This document shows, one piece after another, positions 26,396 through 37,366 of a DNA stretch of 64,000 nucleotides (the stretch's first letter is position 1; the number at the start of each line of letters is the position of its first letter). The notes beneath the pieces are model-generated. The model was not told the origin of the DNA and made no database searches. It was given only the letters and a program-made list of their open reading frames with translations. Both the position numbers and the translations under genes were made by a program. Origin of the DNA: Streptomyces sp. BA2 (lineage in GTDB: Bacteria; Actinomycetota; Actinomycetes; Streptomycetales; Streptomycetaceae). Location of the stretch: assembly GCF_009769735.1 (NCBI RefSeq), contig NZ_WSRO01000002.1, positions 5,220,001 through 5,284,000 on the forward strand. The letters are read 5' to 3'.

Positions 26396-26836
26396 GTGCC
26401 TCGTCCCTTGGGAGAACTCGAAGACTCAGTCATGACACGGGTGTGGAAGTGGAACCGCCCCGTGACCGTTCGAGAAGTCCTGGAAGACCTTCAGCAGGAA
26501 CGGTCCATCGCGTACACCACCGTCATGACCGTTTTGGACAATCTTCATCAGAAGGGCTGGGTGCGCCGTGAAGCGGAAGGCCGTGCCTATCGATATGAGG
26601 CGGTCTCCACTCGGGCCGCCTACGCCGCCGCACTGATGAACGAAGCATGGTCGCAGAGCGACAACCCCGCCGCCGCTCTCGTCGCGTTCTTCGGGATGAT
26701 GTCGGCGGAACAGCGCGAAGCGCTCAGTGACGCGATGCGGATCGTGGGCCCGGACTCTCAAGCCCTCGCCACTCAAGCCCTCGCCACTCAAGCCCCGGAG
26801 AACCCCGGCGAGGCGGAGCCCGAAGCAGAGCGATAG
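26396..26836 (+). CDS. BlaI/MecI/CopY-family winged-helix repressor
   Basis: A 146-residue repressor. The winged helix spans about residues 8-75: GELEDSVMTRVWKWNRPVTV, then the recognition helix area TTVMTVLDNLHQKGWVRREAEGRAYRY (given by its key residues T-T-V-M-T-V-L). A C-terminal dimerisation helix follows. The C-terminus holds a short repeat ALATQALATQ. No BlaR sensor-protease or beta-lactamase gene is nearby, so the inducer and target are unknown. GTG 26396 appears leaderless: TATTGT is six bases upstream and there is no Shine-Dalgarno. Confidence 0.85.
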   Translation: MPRPLGELEDSVMTRVWKWNRPVTVREVLEDLQQERSIAYTTVMTVLDNLHQKGWVRREAEGRAYRYEAVSTRAAYAAALMNEAWSQSDNPAAALVAFFGMMSAEQREALSDAMRIVGPDSQALATQALATQAPENPGEAEPEAER

Positions 26837-26845
26837 CGTCCGGTC

Positions 26846-27379
26846 ATGCCAGCGGAACCCCCTGAACTCAGCGCTAAAGCAGTCTCCGTACGCCGGGCGC
26901 GCACCGCCGATGTGCCGGTCGTACGCAACCTCCTCGACTCCTACGCCCGTCAGGGGATCCTGCTCGACAAAGCGACGGTCGCCCTTTACGAGTCCATCCA
27001 GGAGTTCTGGGTGGCGGAACGCGACGACAACGCCGAGGTCGTCGGCTGCGGGGCCCTGCACGTGATGTGGGAAGACCTCGCGGAAGTGCGCACTCTCGCG
27101 GTGAACCCCGACGTCAAGGGCGCCGGAGTGGGTCATCAGGTGTTGGGGAAGTTGCTGCAGACCGCTCGCTGGCTCGGTGTCCGGCGGGTTTTCTGTCTCA
27201 CCTTCGAAGTCGACTTCTTCGCGAAGCACGGCTTCGTGGAGATCGGTGAGACGCCTGTCGACGGAGATGTCTACAGCGAGCTGCTGCGTTCCAAAGACGA
27301 GGGTGTCGCGGAGTTCCTCGGCCTCGAACGAGTGAAACCGAACACCTTGGGCAACAGCCGGATGCTTCTGCATCTGTGA
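26846..27379 (+). CDS. amino-acid N-acetyltransferase (GNAT; probable N-acetylglutamate synthase)
   Basis: A 177-residue GNAT protein. The acetyl-CoA binding motif is VNPDVKGAGVGHQVL (about residues 86-100) with the Q/R-x-x-G-x-G/A pattern, and the C-terminal region carries FEVDFFAKHGFVEIGETP. This type of short NAGS is found in actinobacteria as the first enzyme of arginine synthesis. The remaining arg genes are not in this window, so metabolic linkage is by family. The start is nine bases after the BlaI-type stop, suggesting that the two share a transcript. Confidence 0.82.
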   Translation: MPAEPPELSAKAVSVRRARTADVPVVRNLLDSYARQGILLDKATVALYESIQEFWVAERDDNAEVVGCGALHVMWEDLAEVRTLAVNPDVKGAGVGHQVLGKLLQTARWLGVRRVFCLTFEVDFFAKHGFVEIGETPVDGDVYSELLRSKDEGVAEFLGLERVKPNTLGNSRMLLHL

Positions 27380-27489
27380 TCGTCGCCGGTATTCCGAGCT
27401 GCCTGCTGCCCCGGTTCCCTATGTCCGAAACGCGCATGTTTCCTGGGTTCTCGGGGTCCCCGGTCTCTCCCGGGGGTTTGTGTTTTTCC

Positions 27490-27530
27490 AGCAAAAGCGG
27501 TTTGCTTTCCGACGTACTGCAGTACTGCAT
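27490..27530 (+). promoter_or_regulatory. AT-richer control region with dyads upstream of lsr2
   Basis: AGCAAA and TTTGCT (27490-27506) form a short hairpin, and GTACTGCAGTAC (27514-27525) is a perfect 12-bp palindrome. CATATAAC follows, usable as a -10 region. Relative to its surroundings the stretch is AT-rich, the sort of sequence Lsr2 proteins bind, so autoregulation is plausible. Confidence 0.45.
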
Positions 27531-27602
27531 ATAACAGGGGGCGGCGATTCTGCGGCTCGCGCCGTGCGATCCGGCCCTAAGTTATCGATGAAAGGAAATC
27601 CG

Positions 27603-27941
27603 GTGGCACAGAAGGTTCAGGTCCTTCTTGTCGATGACCTCGACGGCGGCGAGGCAGACGAGACCGTGACGTTTGCGCTGGACGGCAAGTCGTACGAGAT
27701 CGACCTCACCACGTCGAACGCGGACAAGCTCCGCGGTCTCCTTGAGCCTTACCTCAAGGGTGGTCGTCGTACCGGTGGCCGTGGTTCGGCCGGGCGCGGC
27801 AAAGCCCGTGCCGCTGCCGCGAGCGGCAGTCAGGACACCGCGGCGATCCGCGCCTGGGCGAAGGACAACGGTTTCGAGGTCAACGACCGCGGCCGCGTTC
27901 CCGCGTCCATCCGCGAGGCCTACGAGAAGGCCAACGGCTGA
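27603..27941 (+). CDS. lsr2: Lsr2 nucleoid-associated, AT-binding silencer protein
   Basis: A 112-residue protein. The N-terminal oligomerisation domain (AQKVQVLLVDDLDGGEADET, strands to about residue 50) is followed by a Gly/Arg linker (54-70) and a C-terminal DNA-binding domain with the AT-hook-like RGR at 96-98 in VNDRGRVPASIR. The protein silences AT-rich, often acquired, DNA in actinobacteria. GTG 27603 has AAAGGAAA seven bases upstream; the longer open frame before it is not conserved. Its last 22 bases overlap the 3' end of the convergent gene. Confidence 0.94.
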   Translation: MAQKVQVLLVDDLDGGEADETVTFALDGKSYEIDLTTSNADKLRGLLEPYLKGGRRTGGRGSAGRGKARAAAASGSQDTAAIRAWAKDNGFEVNDRGRVPASIREAYEKANG

Positions 27942-28513
27942 CGACGGGTCCGTCGCAACCGGACCCGGTGGCACTGCGTTGCCGCCGTGTCCACAAGTCG
28001 TACGAGACCGGAGCCCACGGCGGGGTCGCTGTGGGGCACGGTGCCACCCCCCACGCACGACAGGGACGGCAGTGCCGGCAGCGTCGGCTCCACCTCGCAC
28101 CCGGGCTCTGGGGGTCGCAGCCATACGGCGGCCCCCTGCGAGCCGGACCACCCCGGAGGCGTGGGCGCGTCGATCCGTCCGCCCGCACCGATGGCCGTGA
28201 GGTCCAGGGGGATGCCACCCCACTCCAGCCACTCCAGGAGCCCCGGCAGCTCGTCTGCGCTCCCCGCGGCCACGAAGAGCCGCATCGATTCTCCCCGCAG
28301 GGCCACCGGAGCCTTCGGCCCGAGGTGGCGCAGCGCGGCGAAGCCGGCCTCGGCGGGCAGCCGCAGTACGTCGAAGCGGAGCCCCGTCAGGAGCCGCACC
28401 GGCAGTCCGGGGCCGTGGTCGTCCGTCGCCCAGCCGAGTTCGTTCTCGTACCACTGCCGCACCGGGTCGCTCTGCTCGACCGGTACACGGGGCTGGGGAA
28501 CGGTGAAGGCCAT
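27920..28513 (-). CDS. conserved protein convergent to lsr2, possible primase-polymerase-like fold
   Basis: A 197-residue soluble protein. It contains VRLLTGLRFDVLRLPAEAGFAA and a WLEWGGIPLDL block. These stretches resemble a family that I recall as annotated with a bifunctional DNA primase/polymerase N-terminal domain, but the metal-binding Asp pattern is not obvious, and I do not rely on that name. The tail is Arg-rich (HRVRLRRTRRQPLAFS). ATG 28513 starts MAFTVPQPRVPV; an in-frame upstream extension looks non-coding. It overlaps lsr2 by 22 bases tail-to-tail. The next gene, clpC, is 441 bases away and diverges. Confidence 0.6.
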   Translation of the reverse strand: MAFTVPQPRVPVEQSDPVRQWYENELGWATDDHGPGLPVRLLTGLRFDVLRLPAEAGFAALRHLGPKAPVALRGESMRLFVAAGSADELPGLLEWLEWGGIPLDLTAIGAGGRIDAPTPPGWSGSQGAAVWLRPPEPGCEVEPTLPALPSLSCVGGGTVPHSDPAVGSGLVRLVDTAATQCHRVRLRRTRRQPLAFS

Positions 28514-28636
28514 GCATGGAGCAACCGGCCGGAAGGGTCTCGAGTTACGCAGAGTGGTGTTGCGATTGCGCTCGGTGCCCGGAAAGAGGGCGTAAGGGCG
28601 TGTTCGGCCGCGCAAGGGTGTTCGCCCGTAGCGGAG

Positions 28637-28662
28637 GGAACCGGCGCGCGCCGCATGGAGTG
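28637..28662 (+). promoter_or_regulatory. sigma-R-like promoter candidate for clpC
   Basis: GGAAC (28637-28641, preceded by a further G) and GTG (28660-28662) are separated by 18 bases. The recognised sigma-R consensus is GGAAT-N18-GTT, so both half sites differ at one base. Sigma-R (thiol-stress) control of protease genes is known in Streptomyces, and clpC is the only gene downstream. Confidence 0.35.
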
Positions 28663-28725
28663 TCAGTCCTTACGGGTAAGACATCCCTAGTGGGGAGGGG
28701 CGACACACGCGCGAGGCCGTCTCAC

Positions 28726-28739
28726 GTTCGCCATCGGCG
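28726..28739 (+). promoter_or_regulatory. ClgR-type operator upstream of clpC
   Basis: GTTCGC-CATCG-GCG matches exactly the published ClgR operator form GTTCGC-N5-GCG used for Clp and Lon protease genes in Streptomyces. It lies about 220 bases upstream of the clpC start. ClgR is an activator that is itself degraded by ClpP, giving feedback control. Confidence 0.65.
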
Positions 28740-28954
28740 TAGTGGTGGTGAGGGTAAGTGCTTGGCCTGCGGGAACATCGTCTCGCACCATCGGGTTGGA
28801 GCAGTTGTCGGCGTTCGGGGTCAGGAGGCACCTCTTGTTCTCGGCCGGGTGTCGGCAGTTGGAATGAGCGGTCCCCGCTTGCGGGACTAAGCTGCGGAAG
28901 GACAGGGAGGGGACAGCCCCCTTACTGCCTGACCGCTCTGAGGAGCGATTAACG

Positions 28955-31480
<2,526 letters not shown>

Positions 31481-31509
31481 CCCGCCGGGCTTGCGCCGTA
31501 GAGGCTCGC

Positions 31510-31555
31510 AGGGGCTGCCCCGGACCGTTTCTCATGGTCCGGGGCAGCCCCTTTT
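31510..31555. terminator. strong intrinsic terminator after clpC
   Basis: A perfect 17-bp hairpin (31510-31526 with 31536-31552, nine-base loop) begins AGGGGCTGCCCC and ends GGGGCAGCCCCT, followed by TTT. Because the stem is symmetrical it can act for clpC and, less well, for the convergent NACHT gene, which ends 67 bases further on. Confidence 0.85.
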
Positions 31556-31621
31556 GCTTTGACTTTTGGCTGCGCGTGCTTCGTGGCTTGTCGCGCAGTT
31601 CCCCGCGCCCCTTACGGGGCC

Positions 31622-34192
31622 CTACGACGTGATCGTGATTCCCTCCGGTACGTTCCGTACGCGGGGGAGGCGGGGGTTGACCCTGAGCACGCTCAGGTTT
31701 GGGAAGCGTGTGAGCCATGACATGTCTGTGTCGGCCAGTTCCGCGGTGACCCACAGGTGGGTGAGCTGCTCGTGTTCCAGGCCGTCCAGGAGTTCCTCGG
31801 TGCGTATGACGCCCACGACCTGGATCCACGGCCGCCCGCCGAGATGCCGCAGCGCCGCGAGCTCGGCGGTGTCGGACACGGGGAAGTACAGGCCGACCGG
31901 GTCGAGGTGGGCGATGATCTCGCGTGCGTACCGCTCGGTGTCGAAGTGCCGCCACGGGCGGGCCAGTTCCAACCGGATGGCCAGCGCCGAGCGGTGGCGC
32001 AGGCGGGCGAGGTAGTCGATGGCGGCGTCGTCCTGGACGCGGGTCGCCGTGATCGCCAGGAGGAGCGCCTGCTGGTCGCTCGGCACCTGCTCGGGGTCCG
32101 GCAGCTGCTCAAGGACGATGGGGCCGACCCAGCCGAGGCTGCGGGCGGCCAGTTCCGTCGTGGGGCGCACGAGGTTCTTCGTGCGGTCGTGTACGAGCTG
32201 CTGCACCGCCGGGTCGAGCTCGGTGACGTGCTCCAGGCAGGCCGCGGCCATCAGGCGCCGGTGGTTCACGTGCGGGCGGCGCAGGTTCGGGGCCGCGGCC
32301 AGGAGCCGTTCGAGGAAGTCGGCGCACTCCTCGGGCCGTGCGTGGGCGGCGGCCATGCGGATGACCTCCTCCCACTCGGCGCGGTGCGCGTGCTCGACGA
32401 GGGTGCGGAACTGACCGCGGGCCACTATCTCCTTGGCGGCCAGATAGTCCTGGAAGGTGCGGTGGATGAAGTCCACCGAGAGGCCCGACTGTTCGCGCAG
32501 CAGCCCCGTGCGGTGCAGCAGATGACGGAAGATCTTCTCGCCGTCGCCCTCGGCGCGTGCGGAGGGGATGGCGGGCAGCGCGCCGTCCAGGATGGCGACC
32601 ACGCGCTCGCGCGGCAGCTCCGATACGCCCTCCTCCACCATCGCGTGGGCCAGCTTGCGCAGGAGCAGCTCCCGGGGCCCTTGCTGGAGCCGCACATCAT
32701 CGGCGTACAGGACATCGCGCTCGGGGTCGCGGCGCTGGAGGAGCATTTCGAGGGCCGCGTCGTACAGCTCCTTGCGGCCTTTGGGGAGCGAGCCGGAGCG
32801 GTCGCGGTTGAGGGCGCATATCAGGCCGCACATCAGGGGGTTGGTGGCGAGCTGGCGCAGCTCGCGGTAGATGCGCACGGAGTGCAGGAGGCGCTGTTCG
32901 TACTCCCGCAGCTTGTCGCGGTCCGCCTGCTCCTTGCACTGCTCGTCGCTCATCGCGGCCGCGTGCCAGTCGTGGATGAAGCGGGTGACCTGGTCGCGTG
33001 ACATCGGCGCGAGGGAGAGTTCCTTGAAGCCCTCTTCGGCGAGGCGCTCCTGGGCGAGCCAGCCGTCCTCGACGGCGGAGGGGCGGGACGTCACCAGGCA
33101 GCCGTTGCCGGAGAAGATGCGAAGGAGGCGGCGCAGCTGGTTGCGCAGGTCGCCGCGGGTCGCTTCCGGGGCCTCGTCGATCCCGTCGACCAGGAGCATG
33201 GCGCGGCCCGCGAGGAGGGTGCGCACGACCCAGCCCTCCGGGGCCTGGTCGGCCAGCGGGTGGCGGATGGCGTGCAGGAACTCGTCCGGTGCGGGAAAGC
33301 CCTCGCGGGCGAAGCGGCGTACGGGCAGGACGAAGGGCACGCGGGCGCCCTCGCGCGCCGCGGCCACGGCGAGCCACTGGACGAGGGTCGTCTTGCCCGA
33401 GCCGGCGACGCCGCGCAGCAGCACCCGCTCGTGCCCCTCCAGGGCCCGGTCGGCGAGCAGCACGGTCCGCGGCTCGCCCGGTACGCCGCTTCCGCTGCTC
33501 TCCTCGGCCTCCAGGCTGAGGTAGGTGTCCTCCAGGGCCCAGCGGTCCGGCGCGTTGGCCAGGTCCACGCCGACGATGGTGAGCCAGCCGTGCTGACGTA
33601 CGACCTCTTCGGCGTACGCGGCCTCGAAGTCCCGGTCCTCCTCGGAGCGTTCGGGCTGGCGGGCCGCGGCCTCCGCGTCGTTCAGGTCGATGAGCTGGCG
33701 GATGCGGCTGGCGCGCTCGGCCATGTGCCGCTGGATGTGCGGGGAGCGCCGTACGAAGTGGTACAGGACGTGCAGGCACACGGCGACGAGCAGCTCGTCG
33801 TGGAACCACGCCGCGCCGGGGGACAGGGCGCGGTCCGCGCCCTGCACGGCGCCGCGGAGGCGCCGTGCGTAGTCCTGCGGGCCCAGGCGCACGGCGTCCA
33901 CGTCCGTGAGGTCCAGTTCACCGATGGCGAGGAGAGTGCGGGTCAACACGTCGACGACAGAGGCGAGTTCGGTCGTCGGGGCGGAGTGCGCCTCGGCGGC
34001 CAGGTGGACGAAGTCCGCGGCGGCGCGGTGCACGTCGTCCGGTGTCGCCGGGGCGTCGGCGCCGCGCCAGGTGGTGAGGGCGGCGATCAGGTCGGGCGTG
34101 CTGGGCGGCTGCGCGGGAGGCAGCCGGATGAGCCGTTGTACCAGGGGTGCGGCGAGGGTCGAGGGGATGCGGACAACGGGCTCCATGGACAT
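31622..34192 (-). CDS. NACHT-domain STAND NTPase, NLR-like (paralogue 1)
   Basis: An 856-residue protein. Residues 1-185 are a helical N-terminal region related to, but more divergent than, that of the two paralogues. The NACHT core has Walker A GVAGSGKT (261-268), Walker B MLLVDGIDE (332-340) and LVTSRPSA (366-373), followed by winged-helix and helical parts with DFIHRTFQDYLA near 580. The last 150 residues form helical repeats ending in one or two leucine-rich-like units (LTHLWVTAELADTDMSWLTR, then FPNLSVLRV). Such proteins act as ligand-triggered oligomers; several bacterial NACHT proteins defend against phage. No effector enzyme is visible. ATG 34192 has AGGGA six bases upstream. Confidence 0.85.
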   Translation of the reverse strand: MSMEPVVRIPSTLAAPLVQRLIRLPPAQPPSTPDLIAALTTWRGADAPATPDDVHRAAADFVHLAAEAHSAPTTELASVVDVLTRTLLAIGELDLTDVDAVRLGPQDYARRLRGAVQGADRALSPGAAWFHDELLVAVCLHVLYHFVRRSPHIQRHMAERASRIRQLIDLNDAEAAARQPERSEEDRDFEAAYAEEVVRQHGWLTIVGVDLANAPDRWALEDTYLSLEAEESSGSGVPGEPRTVLLADRALEGHERVLLRGVAGSGKTTLVQWLAVAAAREGARVPFVLPVRRFAREGFPAPDEFLHAIRHPLADQAPEGWVVRTLLAGRAMLLVDGIDEAPEATRGDLRNQLRRLLRIFSGNGCLVTSRPSAVEDGWLAQERLAEEGFKELSLAPMSRDQVTRFIHDWHAAAMSDEQCKEQADRDKLREYEQRLLHSVRIYRELRQLATNPLMCGLICALNRDRSGSLPKGRKELYDAALEMLLQRRDPERDVLYADDVRLQQGPRELLLRKLAHAMVEEGVSELPRERVVAILDGALPAIPSARAEGDGEKIFRHLLHRTGLLREQSGLSVDFIHRTFQDYLAAKEIVARGQFRTLVEHAHRAEWEEVIRMAAAHARPEECADFLERLLAAAPNLRRPHVNHRRLMAAACLEHVTELDPAVQQLVHDRTKNLVRPTTELAARSLGWVGPIVLEQLPDPEQVPSDQQALLLAITATRVQDDAAIDYLARLRHRSALAIRLELARPWRHFDTERYAREIIAHLDPVGLYFPVSDTAELAALRHLGGRPWIQVVGVIRTEELLDGLEHEQLTHLWVTAELADTDMSWLTRFPNLSVLRVNPRLPRVRNVPEGITITS

Positions 34193-34203
34193 AGGGCGTC
34201 CCT

Positions 34204-34245
34204 GCGGGTGGGATTTCGTGTGTCGCGGGCGGGATTTCGCGTGTC
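34204..34245. repeat. two tandem 21-bp repeats between NACHT paralogues 1 and 2
   Basis: GCGGGTGGGATTTCGTGTGTC (34204-34224) is followed directly by the same unit with two changes (34225-34245). The repeats fill much of the 72-bp gap between the stop of paralogue 2 and the start of paralogue 1, where they could influence translation or promoter spacing. Function unknown. Confidence 0.65.
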
Positions 34246-34264
34246 GTGGAAGGTCAAGGGTAGG

Positions 34265-36832
34265 TCAACTCCTCCACGGTGGTGGGGTGATGAGCTCGAT
34301 CCGACCCGGGACCTGCAGCGCGACCGCCTCGGTCACCTCAGAGGTCACATCGACCCTTCTGAGGTTCGGGAAGGCGGAGAGCCAGGCCAGCCCTTCGACG
34401 GGATGGGACGCCTCCAGGCTGAGCCGGGTGAGCCGCTCGCGCACGATCAGGTCGGTCAGGTCCTCGACGCGGTAGGCGCCGACGACCTGGATGTCCGCCC
34501 AGCCGCCGATGGAGCGCAGGGCGTGCAGGTCTCCGGTGTCGCGCACGGTGACGCGGGCCTGACGGGGCAGGTGCGCGAGAATCTCGCGGGCGTAGAGCTC
34601 GCGGTCGAAACGGGGCCAGGAGGCGGCGAGGGTCCGCTGGACGTCCATGCTCGGGTGCGCGCGGAACTGGGTCAGGAAGTGCAGTGCGGTATCGCTGCCC
34701 AACTCGCATGCCGTACGCACCACATGGCGGGCCGTGCGGTCGTCCAGACCCTCGGAGGAGGGCAGCAGCGAGAGCACCAGTTCGCCGCCGGCCTGCGCCA
34801 GTTCCTCGGCGTCCGCGCTGGATCCCGGCGGCACGAGCAGCTGCACCCCGACCTCCACGAACGAACGGACCGCGGGGGCCACCTCCGCCGCGTACGGCAG
34901 CCCGGCCGCCGCGAGGAGCTTGCCGCGCGGGGTGCCCCGCTCGACGAGCCGCCGCAGCATCTGCTCGGCCTCTTTCGGGCGGGCGTGGGCGATGGCGAGG
35001 AGGACGACGTCCTCCCACTGGTCCTTGTCCGCGTTGTTCAGGAGCAGATCGAAGTCCAGTTCCTGAACGGCGAGGCGGGAGCCGAGGTAGTCCTGGAACG
35101 TCCGGTGGAGGAAGTCGACGCGTCCGTCGGCGGGTTCACGCAGCAGACCGGACCGCAGCAGGAGCGAGGTGTAGATCTCCTCCGCGTCGCTGCTCAGATT
35201 CAGGGAGGGGAGAGCCTGCGTGATGATGTGCAGCGCGTCCGAACGGTCCATCTCCGAACGGCTGTTGCGGATCAGCCACCACGCGAGCCGCTGAAGGAGC
35301 TGGATCTGCGTGGCGTACGGAATCCGAACCCCGCCCGGGTCGTCCAACCCCCGCTCCCTGTCGCGCCGTTCGAGCATCATGGAGAGCGCGGCCTCGTAGA
35401 GCGACTTCCTGTCCTCGGGCAGGAAGCCGTTCCGGTCGCGGTGCAGGGCGCAGAGCATCCCGCACATCAGGGGGTTGGTCGCGAGGCGGTTCAGCTCGGT
35501 CGTGGTCCGTACGGCCTGGAGCAGGGACACCCCGGTGGACTCGTCGGCCCCGGCCGCGCTGTGCCAGCGGCGTACGAACGTGGCGACGTCGTGGCGGGAC
35601 ATCGGCGAGAGCGTGAGTTCGTTGAAGCCGGCGGCGGTCAGCCACTGCTCGGGGACGGCGGAGGGGCGTGAGGTGACGAGCCACAGGTTGCCGGGAAAGG
35701 TCCGCGCCAGCTCACGCAGCCAACGGCGGGCGCTTTCCCGCCGATCACCGGCGATTTCATCTATCCCGTCGACGAGGAGTACGCCGCGCCGGGCGCGCAG
35801 GACGCGTTCGACCCAGCCGGGCGGCTGCTCGCCCGCGACCGGGCAGGCGACGGCCTCCAGGAAGTTCCCCGGAATGGGCAGCTCGGCCCCCGGCCGCAGG
35901 ATCCGCCGCATCGGCAGGACGAACGGCACGCGCCCGATGAGATGCGTAAGGCCGTGCTCGTACGTCCGGTTCGCCGCCGTCACGGCGAGCCACTGGACCA
36001 GGGTGGTCTTGCCGGACCCGGCGACGCCGCGCAGCAGGACCTGGTCGTGCTGCGCGAGGACCTGCTCGGCGGGCACGTGCAGCCCGCTGCCGCCGAGGCC
36101 GGGCCCGGAGCGCTCGCGGGTCGCTTCGAGGCTGAGGTAGGCGGTGTCGAGGGGCCACTCGCTGGTACCGGCGTCGAGGCCGTAGATGGTGAGGGTGCCG
36201 TGGCGCTCGGCGATGTGGGTGGCGTAACGGGCTTCGAAGGCGGCGTCCTCGGCGGTCTGGGAGGGGAGCCGGTCGAGAAGGATGTCGATGGTCTGGGCGA
36301 TGCGGGCCAACTGCTGGGTCTGGGCGACCTGTTGGCGGGCGATGAAGGTGGAGCGCTGGGAGAAGAAGTTGAGGATGTGGAGCGATGCGGTGTGGAGGAG
36401 CTGGTCGTAGAACAGCTCGGCGCTTCCGCTGAGGCCGAAAGAGATGACGACACCGCCCGCGTTGGACCGCAGGGCCCCCGCGAAGCCTTCCGGCCCCAGG
36501 GCGACGGCTTCGTAGTCCTCGATGGTGATGGTGCCGAGCGCGGCGAGGGAGCGGGCGAGGGCGTTCTTGACGGCGAGGGCTTCTGCCGGGTCGATGGGCT
36601 GTTCATGGGGGCCGGCGGCTTTGAGAGCCCTGCGGACGAGCTCGGCGGCGACCTTCTCGACGTCCTTGGGCGTGACGCTGCGTTTCTCCCCGCTGAACGA
36701 GACGAACGAGGAGATCTTCACCGGCTTCTCGACCAGGGCCGCGCCCGGCTGGTCCGCCACGAAGAGCTTCTTGATGAGCGGCACGACGACACCGGACGCG
36801 ATACGGGCGCCTAGCGTGCTGGCTTCGACCAT
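34265..36832 (-). CDS. NACHT-domain STAND NTPase, NLR-like (paralogue 2)
   Basis: An 855-residue protein. The N-terminus starts with a hydrophobic helix (ASGVVVPLIKKLF, 12-24) and SSFVSFSGEKR (41-51), shared closely with paralogue 3. Helices continue to about 190, then HGTLTIYGLD and SEWPLDTAYLSLEATRE link to NACHT: Walker A GVAGSGKT (269-276), Walker B VLLVDGIDE (351-359), sensor LVTSRPSA. VDFLHRTFQDYLGS follows in the C-terminal half. The end has a short leucine-rich-like strip (LTRLSLEASHPVEGLAWLSA). ATG 36832 aligns with the start of paralogue 3 but shows no Shine-Dalgarno; an in-frame ATG 19 codons upstream is possible. Its stop is 72 bases before paralogue 1. Confidence 0.86.
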   Translation of the reverse strand: MVEASTLGARIASGVVVPLIKKLFVADQPGAALVEKPVKISSFVSFSGEKRSVTPKDVEKVAAELVRRALKAAGPHEQPIDPAEALAVKNALARSLAALGTITIEDYEAVALGPEGFAGALRSNAGGVVISFGLSGSAELFYDQLLHTASLHILNFFSQRSTFIARQQVAQTQQLARIAQTIDILLDRLPSQTAEDAAFEARYATHIAERHGTLTIYGLDAGTSEWPLDTAYLSLEATRERSGPGLGGSGLHVPAEQVLAQHDQVLLRGVAGSGKTTLVQWLAVTAANRTYEHGLTHLIGRVPFVLPMRRILRPGAELPIPGNFLEAVACPVAGEQPPGWVERVLRARRGVLLVDGIDEIAGDRRESARRWLRELARTFPGNLWLVTSRPSAVPEQWLTAAGFNELTLSPMSRHDVATFVRRWHSAAGADESTGVSLLQAVRTTTELNRLATNPLMCGMLCALHRDRNGFLPEDRKSLYEAALSMMLERRDRERGLDDPGGVRIPYATQIQLLQRLAWWLIRNSRSEMDRSDALHIITQALPSLNLSSDAEEIYTSLLLRSGLLREPADGRVDFLHRTFQDYLGSRLAVQELDFDLLLNNADKDQWEDVVLLAIAHARPKEAEQMLRRLVERGTPRGKLLAAAGLPYAAEVAPAVRSFVEVGVQLLVPPGSSADAEELAQAGGELVLSLLPSSEGLDDRTARHVVRTACELGSDTALHFLTQFRAHPSMDVQRTLAASWPRFDRELYAREILAHLPRQARVTVRDTGDLHALRSIGGWADIQVVGAYRVEDLTDLIVRERLTRLSLEASHPVEGLAWLSAFPNLRRVDVTSEVTEAVALQVPGRIELITPPPWRS

Positions 36833-36931
36833 GTGTCGAGAGTAGGTGAAAGTCCCTGCGGGCGGCGGAAGTTGGGCACCGGCCACCACCGGCGAAGCAT
36901 GCCCGTCGTGCCCGTCGTGCCCGGCGCCTGA

Positions 36932-37366
36932 CTAGTTGAGCCTCGTGCCGTACACGTTGTCGACCGTCATCGTGATCAGCACCCGGTGGTCGGACACCAT
37001 GACCGCGCGGTACTCGTCCCAGTTCGGGTGCTCGCCTGCGGCGGCACGGTAGTAGTCCACCAGGGCCTGGACCTCGGGGCCCTGCGGGTCGGTCCCGGGT
37101 CCGGTGATCGTGACCGTGCCCTCGGCGGTGGCCCAGGAACGGCCATCGGGGCTTGTCACCTCCAGCGCGGCGCGGGGGTCACGACGCAGGTTCGCGATCT
37201 TCGCTGTCTTCGCGGTCGTCGATACGCGGATGACGCCCGCGGAGCGGTCGTACGACGGCATGACGGGCGAGAGCTGGGGGCGGCCGTCGGACTTGATCGT
37301 GGCCAGCACGCCGAGGGTGCTTTGGGTGAGGAGGGCGTGGGGGTCGAAGTTTGATTCTGTCGTCAT
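36932..37366 (-). CDS. PPOX-class, probable F420-dependent oxidoreductase
   Basis: A 144-residue split-barrel flavin/F420-binding protein. The beginning LTQSTLGVLATIKSDGRPQLSPV and the strand with STTAKTAKIANLRRDPRAALEV (shown by key residues TAKxAKxxNLRRDPR) match the pyridoxamine-oxidase-like family used for F420-dependent reductions. Substrate is unknown. It sits between paralogues 2 and 3 of the NACHT cluster and about 100 bases beyond paralogue 2, in the same direction. Whether it is part of that cluster or a resident gene cannot be told from order alone. Confidence 0.85.
   Translation of the reverse strand: MTTESNFDPHALLTQSTLGVLATIKSDGRPQLSPVMPSYDRSAGVIRVSTTAKTAKIANLRRDPRAALEVTSPDGRSWATAEGTVTITGPGTDPQGPEVQALVDYYRAAAGEHPNWDEYRAVMVSDHRVLITMTVDNVYGTRLN

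Larger units (their letters stand above)
28514..28954. other. clpC promoter and leader region (441-bp non-coding stretch)
   Basis: No gene was found here; the frames that stay open lack coding character. The stretch holds a sigma-R-type candidate promoter (28637-28662), a ClgR-like site (28726-28739), and a GC-rich inverted element GTCCC-cgcttgc-GGGAC (28873-28889) before clpC. The distance between these and the clpC start implies a long leader or more than one promoter. Confidence 0.55.
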
